Positions 1 through 9,830 are shown, counted from the first letter of the stretch. The stretch: 64,000 bases of DNA from Candidatus Binatia bacterium (GCA_022824205.1 JAJEAI010000039.1:1-64000), one strand, 5' to 3'. Program-made: numbers and translations. Notes: generated by a model from the sequence alone, not told the origin.

Positions 1-135
1 TCGAACGTCGGCGCCACGTCCACGTCCGTAACGCCGTAACACACGTTGTCCGCGACCGCGGGCCGCGTATGACGAATGAGGATCAGGCGCATCCTGTCGC
101 AACCTCTTCTCACCCTGGATTCCAACCCCCGACAC

Positions 136-258
136 GTCATTCCCGCGGAAGCGGGAATCCAGGGGTGGGGGGTGTGGCGGCCTCATTGCCCGGCCCCACC
201 CCACCTGGATTCCCGCTTCCGCGGGAATGACTCATTGGGGTGTAGCGGGATTCCGTAA
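136..258 (+). repeat. Dispersed palindromic repeat, paired copy (inverted arms plus unique right tail)
   Basis: GTCATTCCCGCGGAAGCGGGAATCCAGG (136-163) and its inverse CCTGGATTCCCGCTTCCGCGGGAATGAC (204-231), followed by tail TCATTGGGGTGTAGCGGGATTCCGTAAC; near-identical to 12745-12868. Confidence 0.9.
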
Positions 259-328
259 CTACCAGAAAGCATTGAACACGTTTTTCATATCAATGACGTT
301 TCGTATGTTCACTGCCTCGCGAGTCTTG

Positions 329-1141
329 CTACTCACCGGCTCCCCCAGGACCGAACAACTCGCGTTGCCCCGGCGCCGCGGCAGCGCGCCGCCCGCGGCC
401 CGGGACCGCGCCCCCTGCCGTCTTGAAGAACATCAACAACACCTTGTTCAAACGGACATAGTCGCCGCGGTAGGCCTTGCCGCTCGCCGGATGCATGTAG
501 GCAAGCGGCCCATCGCTTCGTTGCGCCAACTGTCGCACGAACGGCAGGTCCCCATCAAGGACATGACCGGGTTCGAACGGAAGGTCGAAGCCGAAGGTGC
601 GCGGCGCGGCGGAGAGTTCCAGGCTGCCGTCGTCCTGCTGCCTCCAGACCAGCAACGCGCCCGTGACCTGTCCCAGGTTGAGCACGCGCCAGCCGGTGGC
701 CTCCAGCGAGCACTGGAACCGGGTCGCCAGGCGCCGGAAGCCCGCCACGTCCAGGTCCTCCGCCACCGCCGGGTTGATGAAACGCCCGGGCATCAGCAAC
801 TCCGCCGCCACCCGGTTGCACAGCTCCTCGGTGGGGCCGTCGCCGCAGCTCATGGAGCCGTTTTCGTGGGCGGCGACGAGAAGGTGGCCGATTTCGTGGG
901 CCAGGGTGAAGCGCCGGCGCGTGTGCGGGGCGTTGCGGCTGAGGATGACCTCGTAGGCACCGTCCCCGAGTTCCACGAGCTGGCCGTCGAGCCGTATGTC
1001 CAGCTCCCGTATGCGCCCGATGCCCACATGACGCGCCAAGCGCACGAGATCCACCGGCGCGCGCTCGATGGCGCAATCATCGAGGAGCCGGCGCGCCGCC
1101 TCCAGCACGCGGCGCGCCTGGCCTGTGGTCTCCGCGCTCAT
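329..1141 (-). CDS. ImmA/IrrE family metallo-endopeptidase
   Basis: Zinc-protease motif in RFTLAHEIGHLLVAAHE; family-typical N-terminal alpha region; ORF 270 aa. Confidence 0.85.
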   Translation of the reverse strand: MSAETTGQARRVLEAARRLLDDCAIERAPVDLVRLARHVGIGRIRELDIRLDGQLVELGDGAYEVILSRNAPHTRRRFTLAHEIGHLLVAAHENGSMSCGDGPTEELCNRVAAELLMPGRFINPAVAEDLDVAGFRRLATRFQCSLEATGWRVLNLGQVTGALLVWRQQDDGSLELSAAPRTFGFDLPFEPGHVLDGDLPFVRQLAQRSDGPLAYMHPASGKAYRGDYVRLNKVLLMFFKTAGGAVPGRGRRAAAAPGQRELFGPGGAGE

Positions 1142-1177
1142 GTCGGTGGGTGCGGGCGGGACGGCGCGCGGGGCCGG

Positions 1178-2287
1178 TCAGTAGCGTTCCCAGTCGCGCC
1201 CGGTAAGAGGGATGCGGGCGGCCTTGAGCTTCTTGGGCGCGTCGCCGAAGAGGTCCGGGTCGGAGCGGATGACCTCCAGGTCCTTGCGCAGGTTCACCAC
1301 CTTGGCGCGCACGTCGTCGTCGGCGAGCTTCTTGCGCTTCTTGAGGGAGGTCAGACCGTTGAAGCTGCGCTTCAGTTCGGCGGCGCCCACCTCCAGACCG
1401 GACTCGCCCACCGCCGTCCGGAACTCTTCGAAGGTGACCTCGACCCCGGCCGCCGGCGCCTCGGGCGTCCGCGCGGCCGTACGCGCCGGCTTGGCCTTGG
1501 GCTTGGCCGCGCCGTCGTGCTGCTCCAGGCTGGCCTTGAGAGCCTCCATCAGGTCCACCACCTGGCTCTGGCGCACCTGCGGCTCCAGCGCCGTGACCTC
1601 CTTCCCCTCCACCTTCTGCTCCACCAGCCGCAGCACGCGTTCCTTGTACTCGTCGTGGTAGTTCTCCGGGTGGAACTCCTTGCGCACCAACTCGTTGATG
1701 AGGCGCACCGCCAGACCCAGTTCGCCATCCTTGATCCGGACCGCCTGGCCCCGCTCGATTTCGTCGAAGTCACGGACCTCGTCCGCGTAGTACATGGTGT
1801 GCAGCATGAGCCCGCCCCGCACCGCGCGGATCAGCACCAGCCCTTCCTTTCCGCGCATCACATACTTGGCGAGCGCCACGTGGTTGGACTCGGTCATGGC
1901 GTCGGCCAGCAAGCGGTAGGCCTTGTCGCCGCCCTTGTCGGGCCCGAGGTAATAGGTCTTCTCGAAGTAGACCGGGTCTACTTTATCGAGCGGCACGAAC
2001 TCTTCCAGCTCGATCACCTTGGAGGTCTCCTCCTCGAGGGCCTTGAGTTCGTCGTTCTCGAAGCGGACGTACTGGTTCTTGGCGAACTCGTAGCCGCGCA
2101 CCAGGTCCGAACGCTGCACCACCTCATCGCACACCGGGCAGAGCTGCTGCTGCTTCATGCGCGAGCCGCACTTGTTGTGCAGGAAGTTGAACGCGATGCC
2201 GCCGGACGACGCCGCGGTGTAGAGCTTGATGGGGATGGATACCAAGCCGAAGGAAATGGTGCCGGAACTGATGGCGCGTGCTGCCAT
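1178..2287 (-). CDS. ku: Non-homologous end joining protein Ku
   Basis: MAARAISSGTISFGLVSIPIKLYTA...KCGSRMKQQQLCPVCDEVV...LVRGYEFAKNQYV, classic bacterial Ku. Confidence 0.97.
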   Translation of the reverse strand: MAARAISSGTISFGLVSIPIKLYTAASSGGIAFNFLHNKCGSRMKQQQLCPVCDEVVQRSDLVRGYEFAKNQYVRFENDELKALEEETSKVIELEEFVPLDKVDPVYFEKTYYLGPDKGGDKAYRLLADAMTESNHVALAKYVMRGKEGLVLIRAVRGGLMLHTMYYADEVRDFDEIERGQAVRIKDGELGLAVRLINELVRKEFHPENYHDEYKERVLRLVEQKVEGKEVTALEPQVRQSQVVDLMEALKASLEQHDGAAKPKAKPARTAARTPEAPAAGVEVTFEEFRTAVGESGLEVGAAELKRSFNGLTSLKKRKKLADDDVRAKVVNLRKDLEVIRSDPDLFGDAPKKLKAARIPLTGRDWERY

Positions 2288-2470
2288 GATAGGGCCTCCG
2301 TGATCGTGAACGTTTCCGTCCTTCGACTTCGCACCGTGAAGCCTGTCCCGACCTTGTCGCGGGGCTCAGGACGAACGGTGAAACGATGACCGGAACGCCA
2401 CGAGTTGGGATGCGTTGCAGTGTACCACGCAATACCCTTAGAATTCCATGTGTTATGAACAGTCTGGAGA

Positions 2471-5002
2471 ATGGCCATGGCCGGGCCGCTGGATGAGTAC
2501 CGGCGCAAGCGCGATCCCGAGCGCACCCCGGAGGCCTTCGGCGGCCAAGGCCCGTCGCGCGCCGGACTGTTCGTGGTGCAGCAGCACGCCGCCCGGGCGA
2601 TGCACTACGACCTGCGCCTGGAAATGGGCGGGGTACTCAAGAGCTGGGCCGTTCCCAAGGGTCCGTCGGTGCGTTCCCACGAAAAGCGCCTGGCGGTGCA
2701 CGTGGAAGACCATCCCGTCGAGTACGCCGACTTCGAGGGCGTCATCCCCAGGGACAACTACGGCGCCGGCGCGGTCATCCTGTGGGACCAGGGCCGCTAC
2801 CGCCTCCTGCACGCGTCCGATCCCCTCGAACAGCTCGCCCAGGGTACGCTGGAGTTCGAACTCCAGGGCTACAAGCTGCGCGGCGTGTGGATGCTCGTGC
2901 GCATGGGGCGCGGCGACAAGGAGTGGCTGCTCTTCAACAAGGACGGAGCCGAGACGGGCGCGGAGCCGGTGGAAGCGTTGCCCGCCTCCATTCTGTCCGG
3001 ACTTACCGTAGCGGAGCGGAAGGACCCGGGTTCGCGGCTGGCGCGCCTGGACCGGGAGCTGAAGCGCTCGGCGGCGCCCGCGGCGGGTAGCTCGCCCAAG
3101 CCGAGACCGATGCTGGCCTCCCCCGGCGCCGCCCCCTTCTCGGATCCCGGATGGCTCTTCGAGATCAAGTACGACGGCGTCCGCGTTCTGGCCCGGCGCC
3201 GTGACGCCGCGGTGACGCTCTTCGGCCGCAAGGGCGACGACGTGACGCGGCGCTACCCGGAGATCGCCCACGCGCTGGGCAAGGCCGCTCCCGCCGATTT
3301 CCTGATCGACGGCGAGATCGTCGCCACGGACGAGGACGGCCGGCCAAACTTCCAGCGCCTGCAACAACGCATGCACCTGAGCAACCGCTTCGACATCGAG
3401 CAGGCGGCGCGGACGGTGCCGGTGCGCGGCTTTTTCTTCGACTGCCTGGAGGCCGCCGGCAGGGACCTGCGCGCCCTGCCCCTGGCCCGTAGGAAGCACT
3501 GCCTCTCGATGTTCGTGCCGGAACGCGGCGTGGTCCAGTACACGGAGCATATCCCGGAGCGCGGCGAGGCCTTCTACCACGCCGCCTCGGCGAACCACCT
3601 GGAAGGGATCATCGCCAAGCGCGCCGACAGCCGCTACAGCGCCGGCCGCTCGCGCGATTGGCTGAAGTTCAAGTGCCGCAAACGCCAGGAGTTCGTCATC
3701 GGCGGCTATACCAGGCCCGGCGGCTCACGCCCGCACTTCGGCGCGCTGCACCTGGGGCTCTACCGCGACGGTGTGCTGGAGTACGTCTCCAAGGTGGGCA
3801 CGGGCTTCGACCAGGGAACCCTCGCCGTCGTGCACCAGCAGCTCCTGGAGCTGGAGCGCGAGGACTCCCCTTTTGCCGCGTCAGCGCCCGCGGGCACCGG
3901 GCACCGCTGGGTGGAACCTCGGCTCGTCTGCGAGGTGGAGTTCAGTGACTGGACGGAAGACGGCGGCCTGCGCCACCCGTCGTTCCTGGGCCTGCGCGAC
4001 GACAAGGCTCCGGAGGATTGCCGCCGGGAAGAGCCGCCGGAAGCACCGGCCGAGGCGTCCGCCGAGGGTGCGCCGGAAACAACCGCCCCGCGACACCGTC
4101 CGGCCTCCGCGAAGCTCGCCCTCACCAACCCGGACAAGGTGTTCTGGCCCGAGGACGGCTACACCAAGAACGCCCTCATCGACTACTACACGGCCGTCGC
4201 GCCGTTGCTGCTGCCCTACCTCCGGGACCGCCCGCTGGTCTTGACGCGTTTCCCGGACGGCATTCACGGCAAGTCGTTCTTCCAGAAGGACGCGCCCGAT
4301 TTCGTGCCCGACTGGGTCGCCACCCGGCGCATCTGCTCCAAGGACGCCGAACGGGACATCGACTACTTCATCGTCAACGACACGGACAGTCTGCGCTACG
4401 TGGCCAACCTCGGCACGATCCCGCTGCACATATGGGGAAGCCGGCTCGATTCACTGGAACGCCCCGACTGGCTGGTGCTGGACCTGGACCCCAAGGGAGC
4501 CCCGTTCACACACGTGGTGCGGGTGGCGCGCGAGATCAAGCGCATCCTGGACGGGCTGGACATCGCCTCCTACGTCAAGACGTCCGGCGCCACCGGACTC
4601 CACGTCCTGGTGCCCATGGGACGGCGGTACCTCTACGAGCAGTGCCGCACCTTCGCGCGCCTGCTGGCCATGGCCGGCGAGCAGGCGCTTCCCGACGTCG
4701 CCACCGTGCAAAGGCCGCTCCACGCCCGCGCGGGCAAGGTCTACATCGACTTCGGCCAGAACGGCTACGGCCGCACCATCGCCGCGCCGTTCTCCGTGCG
4801 CCCCCTGCCCGGCGCGCCCGTCTCCTGCCCGCTGCGCTGGTCCGAGGTCACCGCCAAGCTCGACCCCGGACGCTTCACGATGAAAACGGCGGTACGGCGA
4901 TTCGCGCGCAAGGCCGACCCGCTGCTGCCGGTGATGGACGCGCCCGGCATCGACATGACTGCGGCACTCGGGCGCATGGGAAGTCTGTTCGATTCGAAGT
5001 GA
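2471..5002 (+). CDS. ligD: Multifunctional NHEJ DNA ligase LigD (order phosphoesterase-ligase-polymerase)
   Basis: PE domain FVVQQHAARAMHYDLRLEMGGVLKSWAVPKGPS; ligase motif EIKYDGVRVLARR; primase-polymerase LTNPDKVFWPEDGYTKNALIDYY. Confidence 0.97.
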   Translation: MAMAGPLDEYRRKRDPERTPEAFGGQGPSRAGLFVVQQHAARAMHYDLRLEMGGVLKSWAVPKGPSVRSHEKRLAVHVEDHPVEYADFEGVIPRDNYGAGAVILWDQGRYRLLHASDPLEQLAQGTLEFELQGYKLRGVWMLVRMGRGDKEWLLFNKDGAETGAEPVEALPASILSGLTVAERKDPGSRLARLDRELKRSAAPAAGSSPKPRPMLASPGAAPFSDPGWLFEIKYDGVRVLARRRDAAVTLFGRKGDDVTRRYPEIAHALGKAAPADFLIDGEIVATDEDGRPNFQRLQQRMHLSNRFDIEQAARTVPVRGFFFDCLEAAGRDLRALPLARRKHCLSMFVPERGVVQYTEHIPERGEAFYHAASANHLEGIIAKRADSRYSAGRSRDWLKFKCRKRQEFVIGGYTRPGGSRPHFGALHLGLYRDGVLEYVSKVGTGFDQGTLAVVHQQLLELEREDSPFAASAPAGTGHRWVEPRLVCEVEFSDWTEDGGLRHPSFLGLRDDKAPEDCRREEPPEAPAEASAEGAPETTAPRHRPASAKLALTNPDKVFWPEDGYTKNALIDYYTAVAPLLLPYLRDRPLVLTRFPDGIHGKSFFQKDAPDFVPDWVATRRICSKDAERDIDYFIVNDTDSLRYVANLGTIPLHIWGSRLDSLERPDWLVLDLDPKGAPFTHVVRVAREIKRILDGLDIASYVKTSGATGLHVLVPMGRRYLYEQCRTFARLLAMAGEQALPDVATVQRPLHARAGKVYIDFGQNGYGRTIAAPFSVRPLPGAPVSCPLRWSEVTAKLDPGRFTMKTAVRRFARKADPLLPVMDAPGIDMTAALGRMGSLFDSK

Positions 5003-5109
5003 GAACGCGCAGCCGTCATCCCCGCCCCGCCAATCGTCGTGCCCACCCCCTCAGTCGTCATTCCGACCCCTCATTACGTCATTCCCCCTCCTCCTTGCGT
5101 GGTTTCCGT

Positions 5110-5227
5110 CCTCGATACGTCATTCCCGCGAAAGCGGGAATCCAGGGGCGCTGGCGGAACGTTACAAGGGCGTTTCCCCGCCTCACCACTCCTGGATTCC
5201 CGCTTTCGCGGGAATGACGTATCGAGG
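5110..5227. repeat. Long inverted repeat of the same palindromic family, between convergent genes
   Basis: 37-bp perfect arms CCTCGATACGTCATTCCCGCGAAAGCGGGAATCCAGG at 5110-5146 and inverse at 5191-5227. Confidence 0.92.
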
Positions 5228-5256
5228 GGTCGGAATGACAGAGGGAGCGGAAAGGA

Positions 5257-6108
5257 TCAGGGATAATACGCGTCCTGTCCGGGCATGTAGTTCCGCTGGG
5301 TCTGCGCGGCGTTGCGGTTCACCATGATGCGGCCGGCCATGGGGTGGTAGAGGCTCCGCACCTCGTGCTCCAGTTCGAAGGCCTTCTCGCCCGTCGTCGG
5401 GTCGACGATATCCTTGAAGCGGTACTGGTGCGCGTTGCTCTCCTCCATGATCAGGTCCCGGCTCAGCAGGAACTGATGGGCGCGAGAATGGTTCGCGATG
5501 TAGATGGCGATGTGGTGGCCGTCGAACCTGGGCACCCTCCCGTCGGTCTCGGTGAAGATCAGGCTCTGGTTGCGTCCCACCTTCACCCGCGCGCTGCCGG
5601 TCTTGTAGACCACCGGGGCCTGCAGCACGGTCTTGTAGAACTTGCCGATGGCGCGGGCCGTGCCCGGGCGGGTGAGGAACTCCACGTAAGGCATGCCGAT
5701 GGTCATGTCGCCGAACTCCGGTCCGGGCGCGTGGCAACGGAACCGGTTGCCCCAGGGGCCGGTCACCGCCACGTGGTCGCCGGCCTCGCGCCACTTGAAG
5801 CGGGTCCCCTTGAGGTCCGGCTCCACGGTGGCGAGCCGCCGCTTCAGCGCTTCCAGGTCGGAGAGAACCAGTCCGATGTAGCCGCGAACTTTCTGAATGC
5901 CACGGGTCGGCAGATGGAACTGCTGGGCGCCGACGTTGACCCACATGTTGTTCAAACCAACGTTCATGTAAGGGTCGCGGGTCAGACCGAGGCCCAGGAC
6001 ATAGAACGTCACGGCCGTGGACTGGTCGGCTATGGTAACGTTCACGTGTTCGAGGCCCACGATGTTGCCGAGGTCGTCCGCCTTGCGATCGTAACCGTTG
6101 CTCTTCAT
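5257..6108 (-). CDS. VOC (glyoxalase/dioxygenase-fold) family protein
   Basis: LEHVNVTIADQSTAVTFYVLGLGLTRDPYMNVGLNNMWVNVGAQQFHLPT, VOC beta-alpha-beta-beta-beta pattern. Confidence 0.8.
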   Translation of the reverse strand: MKSNGYDRKADDLGNIVGLEHVNVTIADQSTAVTFYVLGLGLTRDPYMNVGLNNMWVNVGAQQFHLPTRGIQKVRGYIGLVLSDLEALKRRLATVEPDLKGTRFKWREAGDHVAVTGPWGNRFRCHAPGPEFGDMTIGMPYVEFLTRPGTARAIGKFYKTVLQAPVVYKTGSARVKVGRNQSLIFTETDGRVPRFDGHHIAIYIANHSRAHQFLLSRDLIMEESNAHQYRFKDIVDPTTGEKAFELEHEVRSLYHPMAGRIMVNRNAAQTQRNYMPGQDAYYP

Positions 6109-6244
6109 CTTTACCTCCCTGCGAGTCGCTTCGGATCAATAAAACACTTGCGTTCGACGCCTGCAATGCCTCGACAGCCTGTCAAAGCCCGCGCGAGCGA
6201 GCCACGCGGGAGCCACCCGCAATACGCGTCCCTCCCCGTCCGGG

Positions 6245-7570
6245 CTACAGCGTCAACGCGAAATCGTTCACCACCGCGCCGGGCAGACGCAGGCTCCGGG
6301 TGGAGCGGCCGCCGTAGGAGTGGGCATCGGGAAGCAGCTCCACCTCACGGGTCAAGCCCACGAGATTGTCGCCCAGCATCCGGTAGAGCGTCTCGTCGAA
6401 GCGCATGACGTTGACCGGCGCACGCAGTTCCCCGTTCTCCACCCAGAACGCGGCGAAGCGGGTCATGCCGGTCATGCGGCAGGCGTCCCGATCGGAGTAG
6501 TTCAGGTACCAGAGGTTGTTGATGAAGATGCCGGTGCCCAGCGTGGCGAGCACGTCCTGCCGCGGGATCGTGCCGCCGGCCATGGACAGGGACTCCGGCG
6601 ACTCGCGCCGGCTCGCCCCGTTGGCAGGGACCCCGTATTCCTTCGCCGCCCGCGCCGACACCAGCGGGTCGCCCAGGCGTCCGCCGTCGATCAGGGTCAC
6701 CTGGTCCGGCTTGAGGAAGCCGGCCTCGTCGAACCCCGCGCTCAGTCCTCCGCGGGTGTCCTCCACCATGCGCACCGTTGGGTCGAGCCCGGCGCCGTCC
6801 GCGACCATGCGCAGCAGCGGAGTCCGGCGCGTGCGCCGGGCGCTGAGCCCGAACCCGCCCCAGCGCAGCAGGCCGACCACCTCCTCCAGCGCCTGCGGCG
6901 CCAGGTACACGCGGTAGCGTCCGGGCTCCAGGGTGCGCGGTGGCTGGCGCAAGGCTTGCAACTCGCCCTTGGCCCGGATCATCCTTTCCTCGAACTCCGC
7001 GGGGTTCCACACGAACCCGGCGTAGGCGCTCTTGACGGCCCTGTCGCCGTCCAGATGGAAGCTCCAGTCGAGGTGATGGCTGTAGGTGGAGAACCAGTTG
7101 CGCTGGCCCAGGGAGTTGGCGAAGCCCCGGTGAATCCCCCCGGCCATGTAGATGCCCACGAGGTCCCGCCCCTCTCCCGCCTTCACGATGGCGTCCACCA
7201 CCTGCCCCTCGTCCTCGGGCAGGCGGTTGGGCTGCACGCTTTCCGTGGAGCGGACCTCCGTCGCGTAATGCAGGTAGGGATCTTGCGGAACGACGGCCAG
7301 CCGCTCGCGCGCGTCGCCGAGCGCCTTGCCCATGCGTTCCCGGTCGAGCGCGGCGTCGCCGGACGCCGTGATCTGCGTGCTGACCCTCCGTCCGTCGCCG
7401 ATCAGATGGAGCGCCAACTGGCGCTGTTCCACCGCCCCGCCCTGGCGCACGGCGCTCCGGTTGAAGCGGACGAAGCTCGACTCCTCACCCGAGAATCCCA
7501 GCAGCACCACCTCCGGCGTTTTCAACAGTGTCTCGGCGAAATCCGCCAGCTCGTAGAAGTAGTCCTGCAT
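6245..7570 (-). CDS. TldE/PmbA-like metallopeptidase partner
   Basis: MQDYFYELADFAETLL...FVRFNRSAVRQ...QVTLIDGGRLGDPLVSARAAKEYGVPANGA; adjacent to TldD; start moved to internal Met. Confidence 0.8.
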   Translation of the reverse strand: MQDYFYELADFAETLLKTPEVVLLGFSGEESSFVRFNRSAVRQGGAVEQRQLALHLIGDGRRVSTQITASGDAALDRERMGKALGDARERLAVVPQDPYLHYATEVRSTESVQPNRLPEDEGQVVDAIVKAGEGRDLVGIYMAGGIHRGFANSLGQRNWFSTYSHHLDWSFHLDGDRAVKSAYAGFVWNPAEFEERMIRAKGELQALRQPPRTLEPGRYRVYLAPQALEEVVGLLRWGGFGLSARRTRRTPLLRMVADGAGLDPTVRMVEDTRGGLSAGFDEAGFLKPDQVTLIDGGRLGDPLVSARAAKEYGVPANGASRRESPESLSMAGGTIPRQDVLATLGTGIFINNLWYLNYSDRDACRMTGMTRFAAFWVENGELRAPVNVMRFDETLYRMLGDNLVGLTREVELLPDAHSYGGRSTRSLRLPGAVVNDFALTL

Positions 7571-7634
7571 CGCGTGTGAGGGCGCTCCGTCAGGGGAACG
7601 CGTTTCAAGCCCGCATGAACAGCCACGTCGCCAT

Positions 7635-9092
7635 TCAGTCTTCGACGACTTCGCCGCCGAACACCTGCACACCGGCGAACACGCACGCGGGCGCGGCGTG
7701 GCCCACCCGGATCACTTGGTTGGGCTCCCCCTTGCCGCAGAACGGCGTTCCCAGGACTTCGCGCGTCTCGGGCCGGCCCACGTGGGTGAGGTTGCGCCAG
7801 AACGTGGCCGAGATGCCGCGGTAGTTGGGCTTCTTCACCACCTCGCGCAACTCGCCGTCACGGATCAGGGTGCCGCGCTCGCAGCCGAACTGGAACTTGT
7901 TGCGCGAGTCGTCGATGGACCACGAGCAGTTGGTCTGCATGAAGACGCCGCGCTCGATGGAACGCACCATGCCGTCGAAGGTCGCGTCGCCAGACTCCAG
8001 GTTTAGGTTGGCCATGCGGTCGATGGGCGGGCGGTTCCAGCTCGTGGCGCGGGAGTTGGCCACGCCGGGCAGGCCCGTGCGCTGCTGGGACAGGTGACCG
8101 CCGAGGCCACGCATGAGAATCCCGTCCTTGATGATGTGCTCGCGCCGTGCCGCCAGCCCTTCGTCGTCGAAGCCGTAACTCGCGAACTCTCCCGGATCGT
8201 TGGGGTCGTGGGTGACGTTCAACAAATCCGAGCCGTAGCGGTAGCGCCCGAACATGTCCGGGGTGACGAAACTCGTGCCCGCGTAGTTGCGCTCGTCGCC
8301 CAGGATGCGGTCCAGCTCCAGGGGATGGCCGATGGACTCGTGGATCTGGAGGATGAGCTGGTCAGGCGCCAGCAAGAGGTCCATGGCGCCCGTGGGACAG
8401 TTGGGCGCCGCCAGCAATTCCAGGGCTTCCCGCGCCAGCACCGGCGCAGCCTCGGAGAAACCCGCCTGCTCCAGCACCTCCAGGCCGCCTTGACGGCAGA
8501 AACCCCGGCCGCCGAACGTGCGGCTCGCGGTCTCCGAGCCGTCGTTGGCCGTGCAGCCCAGACCGGGGACCAAGTGGCTCAGGACCTGCTGCACGCGTGT
8601 TCCGTCCGCGGTCAGGTAAAGGGTCTCGGTCTCCGTGTGCCACAGGGAAGCGTCCCAGTCGACGATGCGCGGGTCCGCGTGCAGCCGCTCGCTCTGTTCT
8701 CGCAGCAGACCGATCTTGTCGGGCAAAGGCATCGAGTCCCAGGGAGTCGCCACCGGCGTGCGGTACTCACCCCGGCGCACCTCCCCAAGCGTCGCGGCCG
8801 AGAAGTCCGTCACCGCGCATGCCTGGGTCCGACGTGCCCAGTCCCGGGCGCGTTCCAGAGCCCGCTGGAGCCCCGCGCGGCTCAGATCGCACGTGCCCGC
8901 GTAGCCCAGGCCCCGGCCGTCCGCCACCGTGACCATGACGCCGGCATCGTCCCCCGACGCGATGGGTTCCACCACGCCGCGGCGCACCGAGACGTTCTCG
9001 GAACGCTCGCTCACATAGCGCAGCGAGCAGAAACTCACCGCGGGCGCGGCTTCCCGGAACCATGCTTCAAGGCGCTCGATGGGTGTGGACAC
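7635..9092 (-). CDS. TldD/PmbA family metallopeptidase, TldD-like
   Basis: HESIGHPLELDRILGDERNYAGTSFVTPD zinc motif (HExxxH) and TldD-type C-terminus; GTG start (VSTPIERLEAW). Confidence 0.85.
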   Translation of the reverse strand: MSTPIERLEAWFREAAPAVSFCSLRYVSERSENVSVRRGVVEPIASGDDAGVMVTVADGRGLGYAGTCDLSRAGLQRALERARDWARRTQACAVTDFSAATLGEVRRGEYRTPVATPWDSMPLPDKIGLLREQSERLHADPRIVDWDASLWHTETETLYLTADGTRVQQVLSHLVPGLGCTANDGSETASRTFGGRGFCRQGGLEVLEQAGFSEAAPVLAREALELLAAPNCPTGAMDLLLAPDQLILQIHESIGHPLELDRILGDERNYAGTSFVTPDMFGRYRYGSDLLNVTHDPNDPGEFASYGFDDEGLAARREHIIKDGILMRGLGGHLSQQRTGLPGVANSRATSWNRPPIDRMANLNLESGDATFDGMVRSIERGVFMQTNCSWSIDDSRNKFQFGCERGTLIRDGELREVVKKPNYRGISATFWRNLTHVGRPETREVLGTPFCGKGEPNQVIRVGHAAPACVFAGVQVFGGEVVED

Positions 9093-9144
9093 GGCGTCTC
9101 CCCGTCGGACCGTGTATAGCACGAATGCGCGGCTGTGCCGAAGT

Positions 9145-9173
9145 TTGACCCTGCCGGGGTATGACCCTATAGT
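9145..9173 (+). promoter_or_regulatory. Predicted sigma70-like promoter for NUDIX-terB
   Basis: TTGACC-17 nt-TATAGT. Confidence 0.6.
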
Positions 9174-9242
9174 ATCCGGTGCCGGCGACCCGCGCGGCAG
9201 ACCGTGTTTGCAGTGCTTGCCGGCGAGCCGGCGAGAGGTTGA

Positions 9243-9830
9243 GTGATGAACTATTGCAGCGCCTGTGCCGCCCCCGTGGAGTTGCGCATCCCGGATGGGG
9301 ACAACCTCCCCCGCCACGTGTGCGGCTCCTGCAACACCATCCATTACACGAATCCGAAGGTCGTGGTGGGCTGCATCCCCGAGTGGGGCGATACCATCCT
9401 GCTCTGCCGGCGCGCCATCGAACCGCGCTACGGCTACTGGACCCTGCCCGCGGGTTTCCTGGAGGACTACGAGACCACCATCGAGGGCGCCGCCCGCGAA
9501 ACCCGCGAGGAGGCCCTGGCGGATGTCGACATCGCGGAACTCTACACCCTCATCAACCTGCCCCAGATCAACCAAGTCTACGTCATGTTCCGCGGCAGCC
9601 TGCGCGAGCGCAAGTACGGCGCCGGTGAAGAGAGCCTCGAAGCACGCCTGTGCCGCGAGGAGGACATTCCCTGGGACGAGATCGCGTTTCCGGTGGTCGA
9701 GCAGACCCTGAAGCTCTATTTCCGCGACCGCCGGCGCGGCCGCTTCGGCACCTACACCGGCGATATCACCCGGCCGGCGGACAAGTGGAGGGACTACCAG
9801 GTGCGGTTTCTCAACGGGAACGGCGACTGA
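9243..9830 (+). CDS. NUDIX hydrolase with N-terminal zinc ribbon
   Basis: NYCSACAAP...CGSCNTIHYTNPK and Nudix box GFLEDYETTIEGAARETREEA. Confidence 0.93.
   Translation: MMNYCSACAAPVELRIPDGDNLPRHVCGSCNTIHYTNPKVVVGCIPEWGDTILLCRRAIEPRYGYWTLPAGFLEDYETTIEGAARETREEALADVDIAELYTLINLPQINQVYVMFRGSLRERKYGAGEESLEARLCREEDIPWDEIAFPVVEQTLKLYFRDRRRGRFGTYTGDITRPADKWRDYQVRFLNGNGD

Noticed and set aside
76-258. 60-aa ORF containing VIPAEAGIQ...LDSRFRGND
   Set aside because: This peptide is the mistranslation of the palindromic repeat; the same happens at 12736-12951 and 28009-28374. Not a protein.
560-580. tRNA T-loop-like GGTTCGAA string
   Set aside because: Inside the ImmA/IrrE coding region, with no acceptor or anticodon stems around it.
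227-2389. 720-aa plus-strand ORF antisense to the protease and ku
   Set aside because: GC-rich antisense reading of well-identified genes; no recognisable domain, low-complexity His/Ala/Arg-rich composition.
6245-9092. TldD/TldE pair as part of a RiPP biosynthetic cluster
   Set aside because: TldD/E can process RiPPs, but no precursor peptide, YcaO or modifying enzyme is seen nearby; treated as ordinary housekeeping peptidases.
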